A stretch of 64,000 nt of DNA, taken from contig JASJZC010000005.1 in NCBI GenBank assembly GCA_037178855.1, forward strand, positions 8,680,001-8,744,000, in the 5' to 3' direction. This document shows, in pieces, positions 11,881-25,301 of this stretch. The notes beneath the pieces are model-generated. The model had not been told where the DNA came from and searched no databases. It saw only the letters and a program-made list of their open reading frames with translations. The position numbers and the translations under genes are program-made. Each line of letters starts with the position of its first letter. The stretch's first letter is position 1. The DNA is from Oscheius sp. JU75. Its lineage: Eukaryota > Nematoda > Chromadorea > Rhabditida > Rhabditidae.

Positions 11881-12396
11881 TTTCAGACGAATCAAAAGTC
11901 AAGAGGATGTAGTGTGGTCTGTATGAACACTGGTGCTTCAAATTTTGAAATAAACTAATATCAAATTTTCTTGAAACGCCCTTTTCGCTCTTCAGGATTT
12001 CAGAGCCGTCTGGTCTCTACATCCCATCTAATATTACTTCTGCAAAAACGCGGAAATCCATCTGAAGCAAAGTGCTTAACTAATGCCAAAGTGCATAAAA
12101 TTCCCTGTGCTTGGTTTGCGAACAGTAGAAGTGAATGGAGTCATCAGATTTATCAATTCCCAGTGGAACAAACACACTAGTACTCCATGTAGATTTCCTA
12201 ACTATACCTCGCTATAAACAAATGACTAAAGCCATGTCATCTCGCCAAAGCGAGAATCACTAAAACCATATCCATCAGTATCGTTATTGTATTACACGAA
12301 GGGCAGATATTACCAGGAATACACAATTATAAAGTATATCGTAATCACAGTACAGGGCACACAAACGTATCGCATAAGGCAGGAACTCTTATTAGT

Positions 12397-15017
12397 TTAG
12401 TCTCTTGTTCCCGAGATATCTGGATTAGTCACGGATCTCGTTGCTATTCGAACTGATAGTCTGTCCGGATGTAAATAGCTTGTTTTCCTTATTCCATCCT
12501 TGTCCTCGCCACAGAAACGAACGTTACTGGTCCGAACGGACGTTCTCATGCTATTAAAACTGCATGTTGAGTCTGAACAAAGCCGCCATAATATAAGTTT
12601 TATTTCGTACACTAACCTAATCGCGTTCCGATCAACGGTGCTTTGCTGTCCTTGTTCCTGAAAGTTATTGTCGAGGCTTGACAGGAAAGCAGTTTGGTTT
12701 GTCCCATTTCCTCGTCAGACGCCAGACATCGAATACCCAGCAGTTTTCTCAAACTGACACGGAACCGTCTGAAAATTAACAGAATTAGTGACCGGGACTC
12801 TGTTCGTGGAAACCTCGACATCAGCATGTAAACAGCAAAGGAAATCGGATGAACAGTCATCATGATTATATTAGCCGTGGCCCGCAAATAAAGATCATGC
12901 AGGAAGTCAAATTCCGTAGACTCGGGAGAACTGGCAAAGTAGCTTGAAAAGTGGACCATTAGAATTAGAATCGTGGATGGAAGCCTAAACATGAACGTTT
13001 ATCTAAGTTTAGTCGCTAACTACCGTCCAATCAGAAAGAGAACAATGATGACAGTGAGCATAACAGTCGTGTTCCTTGAAGCCTTGTTAATCTTTCGATG
13101 TCGATTGATTGTGGACATTTGTCGATTATCGTTGGTGCTACAGGATTCATTTACAATGTGAAACCGTGACTCACATCGAGAACGTCTTATCATTTGTCTT
13201 GACGGCTTTGATGAGAAGAATGGTGATGATGAAAAGAAGTACCGATGGCACCAATGCAATGACAATGCGACTGATGTCGAAGAGCTAAAAAAAAGTTTGT
13301 TTCTGGTATCACTTGTCTTGTAACGGGCGGATATAACTAAAAAAAACGCAGAATCAACGTCTGCGAGCTATATCAGTTTGGCACGCTGTAATGGTACGTG
13401 AGAGACTCCGCCCGATAATAATTTTACAGTAATCACTCACATCAGAAAGTAGGGTACTGTTGAGCATCCTGGTAACTGGCGAATAGCCCACAAAACACCT
13501 GGCCACCCAGAAGGTTTCTGTGTTGTTTCCACCATGCTGAAACATAGCTCGTTAAACAAAATTAAGGTCAGCACACCTCTCCAATGCACATGTGATAGAT
13601 GATGCGCACGTCGAAAGAGTAATGCAGGATGGAAAGACCGACAGCCGAGAGAAATATAAGCTTCGAGTAGGTTCTTATCTTCTTCCTCGTGCACCATCTG
13701 AACGAGTCCAATGGGAATTGAATCGCCACAAAGCGCTGGATTCCCAAAAGAAGGGTGAACATTGTGATCAATGTGTTGAAGAAGAAAGGTAGAATTTCCA
13801 TGGAGATTTTTTCCAAATTGCACAGGAAACTGTCTTGATTAATGTCGTGAACGTGTTTTAGATTGTAGTAGTAAATTGTATAAGGAAGAGGGGAGATTGC
13901 CATGAAGATTGCACTGATGGCCATCCAAAGAAGTGGTTCAACCGATGCTCGCCTCTAAAATGGATGACTTAGGAAGATGTGGACAGGTAAAACTTACATT
14001 TTTCTGTTCATACAATACCCATACCACGATAAGATGAGAAGCGAGAACGATAAACGACAGAATGGGGAGAAGAAATCCGTAGATGAAGGCCATTCCTGAT
14101 TCGTGTTCCTTGAAAAGCTTACGTTGCAAACTTTCCTATGTTCTCTTACCTGATCTGGGAATTGCAACAACGCCGCTGGTACACATGTGTTCGTGTAGTG
14201 ATCCAGTACCAAATGAAGTGGACATCTGATCGGACGTGACTGGTTGTAGGTCTGAGAACATGAGAATTGTTTCACAGGTTGGCCACTCCATGCTTCTTAA
14301 TCCAGCAGACCAAACAAAGGCTTTAGACCCGACCAATCTTCACCTTCTTTTATTTTTCTCCAATCAACATCCATGCAAAAAACTAAATGATCGTTTATTT
14401 TTTCCCGTCCCTGACACCTGTAAACTGAATCGTGTTACTACGAACTTATTAAATTGCTTGATTAGATGAGGACAATCGAATTTACCTGAAAGGCCTCTGC
14501 GTTGTCTACCTGGAGATTGTTTTTATGATTTTTAACCAATAGGACAAACAGTTTGGGATCGTTGTGTTGTATTATGACAAATCTTGAAAATTGAAACGTG
14601 AGGGAATTCTGTGTACAAGACATAATCTTCCATAAAGTAGCAAAGCTAAGACGGGATTGGGCGGCTTACAAAATTTGAGAAAAATGACTCGTTCTTCAAC
14701 GGAAACGAGCTTATTCGCAAAGTAGTGCTTTCTGCTAGTAAACAGTTTTAATACGACTAGAAAACTTCGAACAGGAAAAAAATGATGAGAACACATATGC
14801 AAATTGGAGTTCGTTAAAGACAGTTTCCATAATGTCTGAGCAACAATGAACAGCTTTAGAGATAACTCCTTTCCGTTTAGCCAATAAACTAGTTCAAATG
14901 AGCACAGCCTAAAATACTTACAACTTGCGGGTCACAGTACTCCAATTCCTGCGGACCCATATAAGCTGTCTCCAGTTCTGAGATTTTCGTAATAGGGAAC
15001 CTGAAAGATGTCTCCAT
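12397..15017 (-). CDS. Rhodopsin-type peptide GPCR (FMRFamide/myosuppressin-receptor-like, Srw-related)
   Basis: This is probably a neuropeptide receptor in the plasma membrane of neurons or muscle. Ten exons (15017-14922, 14251-14150, 14108-13998, 13954-13577, 13536-13441, 13284-13175, 13137-13024, 12984-12814, 12768-12617, 12572-12397) are all phase-compatible and give 501 aa. An extracellular N-terminus with Cys residues precedes TM1 (FLLPILSFIVLASHLIVVWV). TM3 ends LLLGIQRFVAIQFPLDS, so the DRY position reads I-Q-R. TM6 is NTTVMLTVIIVLFLIGRLPS. TM7 is followed by MLMSRRFRVSLRKLLG, the normal palmitoylation/helix-8 region, once the 45-nt intron is removed. The last exon adds a Ser/Arg-rich cytoplasmic tail; if that 44-nt intron is retained, the protein ends earlier at 12612. 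The first exon (start at 15017) is the least certain. The dmsr/sprr-like assignment is from TM6-TM7 style only. Confidence 0.8.
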
Positions 15018-15129
15018 CAGCACACGATGTTCAGTACAAAGATGAGGAGGAAAAAAAAAACTTGGTACAAAAACTCCCGCTATTGCCCCATAAACAGGAA
15101 TCAAGGACCGTAGCCCACTTGGCAACAAA

Positions 15130-15666
15130 ACGACTCAGAATAACGGTGGGTGGGAGGATATCACCACTTTAAAGATTAAAGGGTTAGTATTTTGAAAAGC
15201 TTTGTATGAGAAGGAGCCAGGAGACATAAACCTGATTATGTATGAGTGTTTAGTGTGGCCTTAAGAGGATTAGACTGATTACTTAAAGATGATGAACAGC
15301 ATTTCGAGTAGAGGGCATTGTTCCACCTACACGGTTTTCGTGAACATAGGAGAGAAAAGATTGAAAGTTGGCTTATAACTTTTTACTCTGGGTTTCTGGT
15401 TCTACAAGGCTAGTGAAATGGTTGAAAAAGCTGAACCTAGAACAAAGTCTAAGAATCAGTTCAAATAGGATTAGACGGGGAAAAAGTTTGTACCAGATCT
15501 AGGAGTGAAAACTTGTGAATTTTAACCGGTTAAGTTCTGCCAAACAGTCAGACTGGACATATGTTTGTGAAAGAGTTTGTAATGAGAAATGGAAACATCA
15601 ACTGTAGTGCTTCACCTTAAGCTAGAGCAATTTCGGTCATGGAATCTAATCAGGCCAGGATTGCCC
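15130..15666. other. No supported gene
   Basis: AT-rich sequence with no long open frame and no recognisable motif, between the GPCR 5' end and the foldback MITE. Confidence 0.5.
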
Positions 15667-15671
15667 TTTAA

Positions 15672-16147
15672 AGGGACAGGCCAATTATGGTTGGACGGAT
15701 GATAAGCGCCCTTTTTGAATTTGAACTTTGCGGGGAGAAGTAAGAAACTCTTACATTCAAGTTTCTTTTTGCTTTTTTTTCGCTGTTTCATACTAGTTTT
15801 CTCGGTTTCTAAGTGTGTTTAATCAATTTGCCGTCAAGTTCTATCCTAAAATCGCCTAGTTTGTCATAAAATAAATAGAGAAAAATAGTAAAAAATGACG
15901 TACAAGATAAACTCCAGCGTGTTGTAAATTTTCTCCATTTTTATTGGTTTGTTTCTAACAAGCTAGACGATTATATTGTAGAATTTGACGGTGAATTGAT
16001 TAAACATACTTAAAAACCAAAAAAAGTAGTGTGAAGCAGGAAAAAAGCAAAAAAAAACTTGAATTCAAGAATTTCTGACTCCCACCGCAAAATCTGAACT
16101 CGAAAAAGCACGCTATCCAACCGTCCAACCATAACTGGATTGTCCCT
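15672..16147. mobile_element. Foldback MITE with long imperfect terminal inverted repeats
   Basis: The left end AGGGACAGGCCAATTATGG and the right end, read as reverse complement, AGGGACAATCCAGTTATGG are near-identical. The similarity continues inward for well over 100 bp on each side, so the whole ~476-bp element can fold on itself. TTAA (within TTTAAA) flanks both ends, at 15668-15671 and 16148-16151. This fits a TTAA or TTTAAA target-site duplication. No transposase is encoded, so it must rely on an enzyme elsewhere. Confidence 0.85.
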
Positions 16148-16151
16148 TTAA

Positions 16152-19100
16152 ATTGAGACTTGTGGTGCTTCATTAAAAGAAAAAGAATATATTTAAGTTG
16201 TTTTCTGAGCTCCGAGTTTTGGATTTGGCTTCGAGGGCAGAGACTGCCGCGTAGTTCTCAGGGGGATCTGATATCAGATTGCACCGATAGAACGCCTTTC
16301 TCTTCCGGAAGAACATCATTAAGATTGAGGAGGTAAAGCTTGTAATAAGGTAATCAAAAATTCGGTGAGAATAACAAAAACTTTGTTTTGATGGTATAAC
16401 TTTGACACCGGCGAAAATGCACCGTTGTTTTCTGGAACTGCCGACACGCGAGTGAAATAACCCAATATTCAATGAGATCGCAAATAAAATTTTAAAAAAT
16501 CTAGATGACGACTGCGTTTGACACTTAGGGTCGTAATGATATAGTGGGGAAGCTAGACAAACCTAAATATAGAGGTCTGGTCGGGCAGGACATGGCGAAT
16601 ACGAAAAAAAACTGGTCAGTGGGGAAATTGGGAAAGTTCATATTTTTGCATTTAAAGCTGACTGTGGCTTCGCAAACTTACACCGTTTCTTACTTGTAGT
16701 ACTACAGACGTCTTAACCATACATTTGTAGTTATGCACCCCTCGAGAGCTGTTAGTTTGTATACTAGAAGTTTCTAACATTGGACCTCTTAATAATAGGT
16801 TTTCTGGCTGTCTGTCTACAGAACAATGCAATCCTCGTGAATAGATGTAATTGCACCAAAGGTTTTTGTTATAAAATGATTTCTAAAACAATACAGCACT
16901 GGAAAGGCGCAGCAGACATCCATAAACCATGGCATAAAAGAAAATTGGGACAGAAAGTTATCCGTTTTTTAACTTGTTGTCTCAATCTAAGGCTGACTGA
17001 CATGCGTTTCCTCTACTCACAATATATAAGAGCATAAGACCGAGGCCACCCAAGAAAACAATCAGTCAAGACACAGCTGTTTCTACAAAATTGCTCTCCT
17101 GACGCAAAAGGACCAATGCAGTTAGCTGGATTACCCATTTTCAGGAAGCGGAGAGAGAGAAACGACCAACAATGTTGCAAAGATGGTTGGTTTAGAATGA
17201 TTTAGAGGAAGTGTTTCCACAGAAATGGGGCTTCTTCTAGGGTCACTTTAAGTGTTGAAGGTGGAAAACCCCCAGAGAGAACTGTGTAGTCACGCTCAGA
17301 CGTGATAGATCCGCAGAAAACATGATTTAGGTGTAATTGCTCCGCTCCAAAGCTGTTAGACATTAACCAAGAGGTTAATTGCAATGAGATTATAGGAAAA
17401 ATAAATTCAAGAGATCTTTAGAGTACATTTGTGAATTCGTTTCGTGACTGCATAAGCTAAAGATACTCTGATTTCCTGGCTTTTAACCTCGGTTTAACCA
17501 GCTTTGAGGTCACGATAATTTGCGCTTTGAAAATTGGTGTGAAATTTTACTTTTGATTAATTCTAGTGATATGGCTTGCGAGATTTCACAGGGTTGTGGG
17601 AGCGTTATAAATATAAACACATTGCAAGATTTTGTGTGGGGATTATCTGGGCTTGAAGTGGAGCCATTTCAGAATAGAGGAAGTGTTCTGATGGCCAGGA
17701 ACACTGGATGTTCAAATGAAAGGCACTGAGAGACAAAAAAGCTGTAAGACAGGAAGCATAAAATAACAAAAAAGAAAGGAACACCACAACCCTAAAGAAC
17801 ACGTGCCTTATTTCCACATTCTACTCGGAAACTCTTCCTATCACCTGGATTCTTTCAGAAAAATATCAACAATTTTTTGTACTGCAAAAGTGCACGTTGA
17901 TAATGAATTTTTAAATCACTCGCGGACGTCTGAAACTCCTGATAAGATCACGGAACATTTAGCTGGCCGCTGATTTGCCTCAATATCAGTCATACGATCA
18001 GAAAGCAACAAAAAGAGCCAAGGAGCTGTCTCATCTAAACGATGGTGTCAGGACACGCGTTAAAATTTCCGCTGTCTGTTTGTCAGTTAGAAGGAAGTGG
18101 GGTTAATCGGATCCTCGGGGCAAGGCAGAAGGATTTCCTCGAGTCTTACATGCTTTCCCGATGTCTGCGATTAGGAATTTGGTCAAAAGATTAGTTTTGA
18201 GCTTTTTGCTCAGCTTGGAAGGTTTTCACTATAGTTGAGATCAAGACTTTCCACATGCCAGATTCACAGACATTGAGTGACGGTGAGACCAGGCCATTTT
18301 AGAAAAATCTATAGGAACTAAAGAAAGCTATAGAGGACCCTCGAAAAGATGTTATTCGAGGAGAACAATGCACCAATTCATCTTGATTAGTCTAGGCCAG
18401 TTAGCTCCAGACGAATATTTAGACTATTCCAATTTTAGAACACACAAGTTAAATAAAGTCAAGATCTGACCACAAAAGTTCATGGGACCAGCTGTAAAAT
18501 TGGAAAAAAATTCTAGCCATGCAGAAGGATCCAAAAAACTTCGTACTTTCACAGACGTAAAGGTTCATCCAGTCAGTCGGCAAGACGAACCTAAAAAAGA
18601 AAATGATCTGGGAGATCATATGGGTGAGACAGGATAGCGTCAACCAAAAGCGAAGGAGTTGCTTTAAATCTTAGCAAACAAAACTTATAGCGTAAAGTAT
18701 CTCTATTCAGGAAGTTTACCTAATACATATTAAGCGCAATATTTGAAGAGAAAGGGTGTATAAATCACGTTCAGTCTTTCGTAATTTTGAAGTACACGGA
18801 AATATCAAAGGCAATACTGCCAACAGAACGTACCATGGATCTCCGCCTAGATCTAATTCATATTAGTGTTAATGTTGGAGGCTGTTCAAAACACGAACGG
18901 AACATGGCAACATGTAGATAACGGACCAAAATGGGGCATTCCTATGGATAAGGCTTTGAAGAAAGTGCGTGGGGATCGAAATAGACAGGATTATAGCTGG
19001 CTGTTAGACGTTCTTTGTATTCAAATGGCTTCGTTTCCATTTTTCCAATTGTTCTCTGACCCCTTTATTTTGAGTAAGATTGGTTTTCCATCTCTGACAA

Positions 19101-19214
19101 AAAAACATTTGATTCTGCACGTACAGTTCATCGACAAGTCATGTAAATACGCGACCTCTATAAGCCGTCTCGGCGGACGATTTTGTCATCGCGGTCAAAC
19201 CATTCTCTCCAGCG
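16152..19214. other. No supported gene (weak minus-strand frames only)
   Basis: Minus-strand frames occur at 16173-16472 (a hydrophobic segment followed by a basic tail) and 17605-17817 (a signal-peptide-like start). Neither could be joined into a gene. 18449-18643 and 18866-19378 contain open frames with no recognisable features; the latter overlaps the real SLC17 first exon in another frame. Confidence 0.4.
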
Positions 19215-20796
19215 ATGGGCTCTACAGAAGAGGGTATTGGTCAGCTCTATGGCCGAACACGTTATGTTATCCTCTTGCTTTCCCTCCTCTGTCTAACGTT
19301 CGCTTTCTCCAATTCACTAGTCTTCACGTTCACTGTGATCTGCATGGAAGATGTGATACCGGCGAACTCTACTGGTAGTATAGGCTGATGAACAGGCATG
19401 GCTCAAATTTAGATCACTGGCTACAGTCACCAAATAAGGTCCATTCTCTGTTTTCTGCTATAGCTATTGGCTGTCTCATTGGTACAATCCCTGTCAGCTA
19501 CTCGGTACAGAAATGGGGCATTGGGTAAGCTCACTACGCTAAAGTTTACTTTTTCCAGTAAAACTGCATCCATCTACTGCATCTTCTCGGCAATTTCAAC
19601 GTTTTGCTTTCCGCTGGCTGTCCATGTAGGCTACCCCGCCGTGTTTGCAGCAAGAGTACTACAAGTATTAGAGTTGTTACCGTAGCAATCAATGCCTTTA
19701 GGGAATTCCAACCTCCCTGTCTTTCCCAGCTCTGGGACAGATTGCATCCCAGTGGGCTACCGACAAAGGACTTGGATCGTTCATGTCCATCTTAAGTATT
19801 TACATGCAACTTTGCTCAATCTTCACAATGCCCATTACAAGCACATTTTGCACTTCGGACTATGGCTGGAGAGCGGCTTATTACGTGCATGGAGTGGTGT
19901 CAATGTTCATCTTTCTATGCATGTTCTTCTTCTACGATGACAACCCGGCCAAACATAGGACAGTGTCGGAGAGAGAGCTACAGAGGATTTCGAGAGGGAA
20001 AACTAATCAGACCAAGAGCAAGGTGGTCCCGTATAGGTGGGTATATAATTTTCTGTTTGAACATAGCACATACTACTTCCAGAGCCATGCTAACAGATCC
20101 GAGTGTCTACGCCATCCTAATTTCGCTGCTAGGGAGCACTTCCGGTTATCAGGTCTTCATGCTCTACGGTCCCACGTATTTGAACAAAGTTCTTGGCCTG
20201 GACGTTAGGGCAACTGGATGGGGAACCGCCCTACCGTTTGTGTTTTCCGCAGCCATGAAGTTCTGCCTGGGACCAATTTCGGACAAGGCCTCTTTCGTAT
20301 CACCGAGGACACGCCTAATCTTTTTTACCGTACTATCTCAGGGTCTTCTATCTGTTTGTTTCCTTACAATGGGGACGGTCAGTGAGTATTTAATCAAAAG
20401 TAGCGGCATTGTTAGACCTCCTCCCAACTTCTAGCCCAAATAGCCTACACCGGAGCCATTGTGGCCTCGGGGATCATAGCTGTTGGAACCTTTAGAGGCG
20501 CATCGATGGTCTACCGGCAATATGTTCACTTTGTCATGAGCATTGCATCTTTCCTATTGGTACTCATAGTATTTGTTCTACCCCAGACGGTAGCTTTCTA
20601 CTGTCCAGACAACACTCCCCAGGAGGTAAGAGCATATAGTAAAACAATAACCTTTTAGTGGTCACGTCTTTTCATCTTCTTCTCAATCTTCGTCGTCGTG
20701 CTGTCTACGCCCTACTGTTTCTTCGCAAAAGCTGACCCGGCTGTCTATACTGTAAAACAGCCGCTGGAGCATGAAAAGCAAAGCCAGGGGAAGTAA
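19215..20796 (+). CDS. SLC17-type transporter (sodium/phosphate or vesicular anion/glutamate family, MFS)
   Basis: SLC17 proteins are 12-TM major-facilitator carriers for organic anions or phosphate. Seven exons (19215-19374, 19413-19524, 19559-19664, 19702-20036, 20083-20381, 20435-20625, 20659-20796) join in phase and give 446 aa. Landmarks: TRYVILLLSLLCLTFAFSNSL (TM1) with FTVICMED; AIGCLIGTIPVSYSVQKWG; ARVLQGIPTSLSFPALGQIASQWA, where the split across an exon junction confirms the splice; GWRAAYYVHG; DNPAKHRTVSERE in the central loop; GYQVFMLYGPTYLNKVLGL; and EEWSRLFIFFSIFV near the end. The N-terminus is short. Introns are 33-53 nt, the shortest 20626-20658. The substrate cannot be told from sequence; nematodes have many SLC17 paralogues. 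Confidence 0.9.
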
Positions 20797-23700
20797 AGGC
20801 ATAAAGATTTCGAAGCTGAACAACGAAATTATACATAGAGAATCAAATTTTAAGAGCAGGGTACGAAGAGCAAGGGTCAATGGAAAGAGAAGGATAGTGA
20901 TGGCGTCATAGTTGATGCGACAAATTTTTTTATGGTTAAAAGATGACGAGAGGGCAAAATCTAGAATAACCACTTGTAACACAGAGTACAAGTATAACGA
21001 AGTGGTGTGCTTGAGGTTCAAATTTAGAGCGTGAAAATATCCAAGAGGTTATGTAATTTTTCAGAGGGGCAAAACAGTGGAAAGTGATGTGTTAAATCCG
21101 AGCTTCCAGGTTGTTGATCAAACAGGAATCCATTGGAAGCATGTGAAAGTGACTATAATCTAGGTAGGGCAACAGATAGCAGAGTTACTTCTACCTTCCA
21201 AAGTTGACTAGGAATTTCAAAGATCTCAAAGCTACTTTGAACCTTCGCTGCGCTGAAAGTAGATTGCCGCATAGGTGACAATGACGCCTAGCGCGAGGAG
21301 AGGAAACAATCGCCGGGGTCAATTAAACAAATAGAGTTTTTTGCAGGAGCAAAGCCGTCATCTTCCTGTCATTCTTCTATATTAGGCTCTAATCAAATTA
21401 AGAGGCGAAAGCACATCTAGAACATTTTGTCACAGGCAATTTCTGAATCAAAAGAATGAGTAATGCAGTAGCTCCAGTTTTTGAGCAATTAAGTCTTTCA
21501 GAGCAGATGAGAGCGGTTAATTAGTCAAAATGAGCCGTCATATGTCTAAATGACTGCTTAATTAAAGATAGGAAATGGATATAGAGAGCAGACAAAAGGT
21601 GAACGTGATTCTGTCCAAAAGTTTCAAGGCCTTTTAGCCCTAAGCATTAAAAAAAGAAAAATTTCTCTTCCACAAAGTTATTTACCTCTATTCAAATATA
21701 ACTATTCGATTACCAAAATCATAAAGAGGGAATGATTGATTTAAAGCGGACATAGAAATGGACTGACCTGGCTCGAAGACTTTACAGCATTTTAGTAAAT
21801 TGAAAGTATCAGCTCAAAACCGACGAAGCATCTAAAATCAGCCTGTAACTCCCCCAAGCCATGTTGATATCATTCTTTGAGGCAGGATTTGGTGGGTGAC
21901 TCTATGCAGCGTTAAAAATGTGTGTGATCTGATTCACCTCCTGTGTGGAAAATATTTTTGGCTCGCAATATGGAGAGCCATCTGTGACGCAGCAAAAAGC
22001 AACCTATAAGAAACGCAGATGTCGCAACGTGTACCCTTACTTTGGCAAGAACATAATTTCATTTCTTATGAGGAAAGGGCGAGACTTCTAAAAGTGTCTA
22101 GAAGATCAGAAACTACTGGCTGTTTTGAGCCATGTCTCGGGAACAAAGGCTTCGACGAGATGAAGTAACAACACAACAGAGAAACGAAAGAGGACCAACA
22201 TCGGAAATTACCAATGATCTCTGACTGAAGCTTTGGCATAAGTGGGACTAGTGGAGAAACATTTTAGCATTCTGTTGGTACAAGGTGCGACGTAAGAAGT
22301 TAAAAGGTGTACTTTAAAGTAGCACGTGAGTCAGAATGAAACTAATTAGTTTCACTCATTGACTAATTTCTAGCGATAAGGTTTTGCTATCTTGGCAGCC
22401 TATCTATGTTATGGAACAGTAAGTTTCAAAGAAACTTTCAAACATGTCTGAACTTGAGCCCTTCCTGATATGTTCACGGTGCACAAAAGCAATGAAAGTA
22501 CTGACCTCTAAAGCAAAAACGTTTTGGCTTTTATGAAGAGATAATTGCGCCTCTTACAATAAATATATCTGGAAAATGGGCTATAGGCACTTGAATGCGA
22601 AAATACTGTTTCCATATCATGTTCTTTGAGACTCCAGATAGATTAGAATTCTTATTTTTCCACCTAATTCGCCCTTCCTGGTTCGACGCACTTTCAAACA
22701 TAATCCCCGAAACCAAACAAAGTGAGAACCACGACTATAGTGGGTCACTTGATGTAGGAGAAGAATTTGAAGAATCGTCTCGGAATTAACCAGGCGTTGC
22801 TATGTTTGAGAGGCTTCTTTGTTTTAATTTGAAGGACACGAGGACCAGCTCTTTTTACTTGTCGTGGCATAGTGGAATATATTTGGTAATACTTCGGCAG
22901 GCACCACTCTTCATTTGAATGGGTTTCGTGCGCATTTTCAATTTCCGCGGGATTTGCATTTTTTCTGGTTTTATTTCTTTTTACACTCCTTTTCTCCCTC
23001 TTTTCGTCAATTTTTGGTTATTTTTCGCTTGTTTTCACTTGCATATAACCCAAACTGGATTGTAAAACAGTATAGCGTGTTAAGTCTGCTAAAAATACGG
23101 AAAAGATTGAGGTAAATCAATAGAGGCTGATAAAATTGCGCAGTGTGCTTGCTTATTTTCGATTAGATAGCTCAGAGCGTTTTTTTTCACATTTCCACGG
23201 TTTCAAAAGAAAAAAGGTGTATCTGCGAGGACTCGACAGGGAGAATACTGTCACGTGTGGAAATTTGTCTTTTCCCCCGTGGCTTACTAATTGGTAGGTG
23301 TCTTACTGTATTGTTCCAGACATCATTGATTTTGAGTTCTATTAGATTGCTTTCAGGGTTGTCTTCCGACTAGAACGAGGAAAATCGGAAAGGATCTCTT
23401 CTTTTCTTACTCAATTATGATCTTCTTCATAATTAAGTTATTCACTGAAACCTACGTTGGGTGCGCAAACCAATTGTACAGCAAATATTTGCCGAGAATG
23501 CCAGAATGAGAAAAAGAGTTGAATCGCAATGGCATGTTAGAAATTTCTGAAGGAGGAGTAGAAAAAAAAAAGTAAGCAAAAAAGTTCTCGGTACATGTGA
23601 CAGGCCAGGCGAAGCTAAAAGAGCGAACTGTCTTCGTCTTCTTTAGATCAGGATACGGAAGGTTTACTCGTACTGACTGGGCAGATTCATCAAGCCTTTC

Positions 23701-25301
23701 CAGGAAGAGGTCAGACAACGAGAATCACGAGCAAAAGACCAGAGGCTAAATCCAGAGACAACTCATCCACGAAATTGGCTTAATTTCGTAGGTGTACCGC
23801 TCGTGACGAGACGGAAAAGAGGCATGAGGTGCCAAAATTCGAATCATGTTGTTTTCTTCTCATCATAAGCGAATAGGATGTGCGCTAATGGGTAAACAGG
23901 GAAGAGGACTTATACTTTTGGGACTACATTGGGTGAAAAATAGAGGGACCCAATCTACCCCCTTGAGCTATTTGTTTGAACATTAGGAGTATAATTTTTA
24001 ACGGAGAGTGCTCGGTTTCGAAACCGAGAGAAAAACCGAGCATAACAAAAGGTTTTGAATGAAAACAAAGAAAGCCTCTCATTACTTATGGGGAAGAGCC
24101 GAACACCGAGACCTGCAAGAAATGTTATAAGTCTGGGAGCAACGGGATTCCGGAAATTCGAGAAAACATCTTTGTCGGAGTTCAATAGTTTTGTTGCTAC
24201 CAGAGTTAGAAAGGAAGCCATGTCTTAATTGGAGGAGTCTAAAAAGATGCGAAAAAGCAAGGCGGTGCAAATGAAGTGGTAGTTCAAGGCGACAGTAAAG
24301 ATGACAAACCAATTGAGAGTGGTTTAATTGGCACACTTTATTGAACGGGAAAACATTTTCAAACTGGTCTAGTCAAAAGTCGAACCGAAATCACATTCCT
24401 TGCAAAATCAACCTCTCGTCCAATAGTTAAGAAAATTTGGTTCAAAACAACCACCAAATACCTCGTTGGATCGAAGTCAAGTTTTGAGTACACGGCTTGG
24501 AATAAGTTATTTGGGGTGGGGTCATAGGTACCCAAAGGTACCCTTTTTGATGCAGCTTAATTGTTTTAAATTCCTTTCAGTCGGTAGAATCAGTGCGTAC
24601 AAAAAACAAGGACAAAGTCTTCTTCAGGTTCCGTCAGTTCAAGAAACTTGAATGTCTTCGAAATGTCACTACTGTAATAAGGTTGCTGAGTGAAATATGA
24701 CAAATCCATAACTACGACTTTGTTCCTATGGAAAAGAAAAATGAAGAAAGAATCTCTGAGTTCAGAGATGCTACGTTCTAAGAGGACAAAGTAAACAAGC
24801 TGAAGGCTGCGAGCCCTATTGAAACAAAAATCTCCGCATGCGTCATTCAACTGAGGGTCTTTTACTTTCATTTTCATGTCCTAATCCGCGAACTTTATAC
24901 AAGTACAAGTTGCGGGAAACAAAGTTTAAAAATATGTTTTAGAAACCTTGAGAAGGGATCAGTTTTGATTAAGATTGGGAGAATATTCTATTGGATCTTG
25001 TTATATTGTTTGCCTGGGAGAACGCGTAGCTACCAATATATACTAATGGCTAAAGGAATGCAACATTCTGGGAAGAGAAAGAATATAAGAACAATAGACA
25101 AGATGGCCAAACGGATTAAAGATGCAACAGAAAAAGGTCTTCTGAGGTGAAACAAAATCAAGGTTTTTCGATTGCACCCATACGATTATGGCACGTGCGA
25201 CGGTAGGGACCATGTGAGATGTGGAAACTTGGGAAAGGTGCGTGGTTTATGTGGTTCAAACAATTTTTGCAATTAATTAAAGCCGAAATCCTAAAATTCA
25301 A
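20797..25301. other. 4.5-kb stretch without a supported gene
   Basis: I read both strands and found only short frames, none over 97 codons, without recognised domains, signal peptides that can be extended, or splice chains. The region is AT-rich. It may hold regulatory DNA or old decayed repeats, but nothing specific can be supported. Confidence 0.5.

Noticed and set aside
22915-23115. Aromatic-rich frame considered as a receptor fragment
   Set aside because: Phe/Ser-rich T-tract translation, no partner exons.
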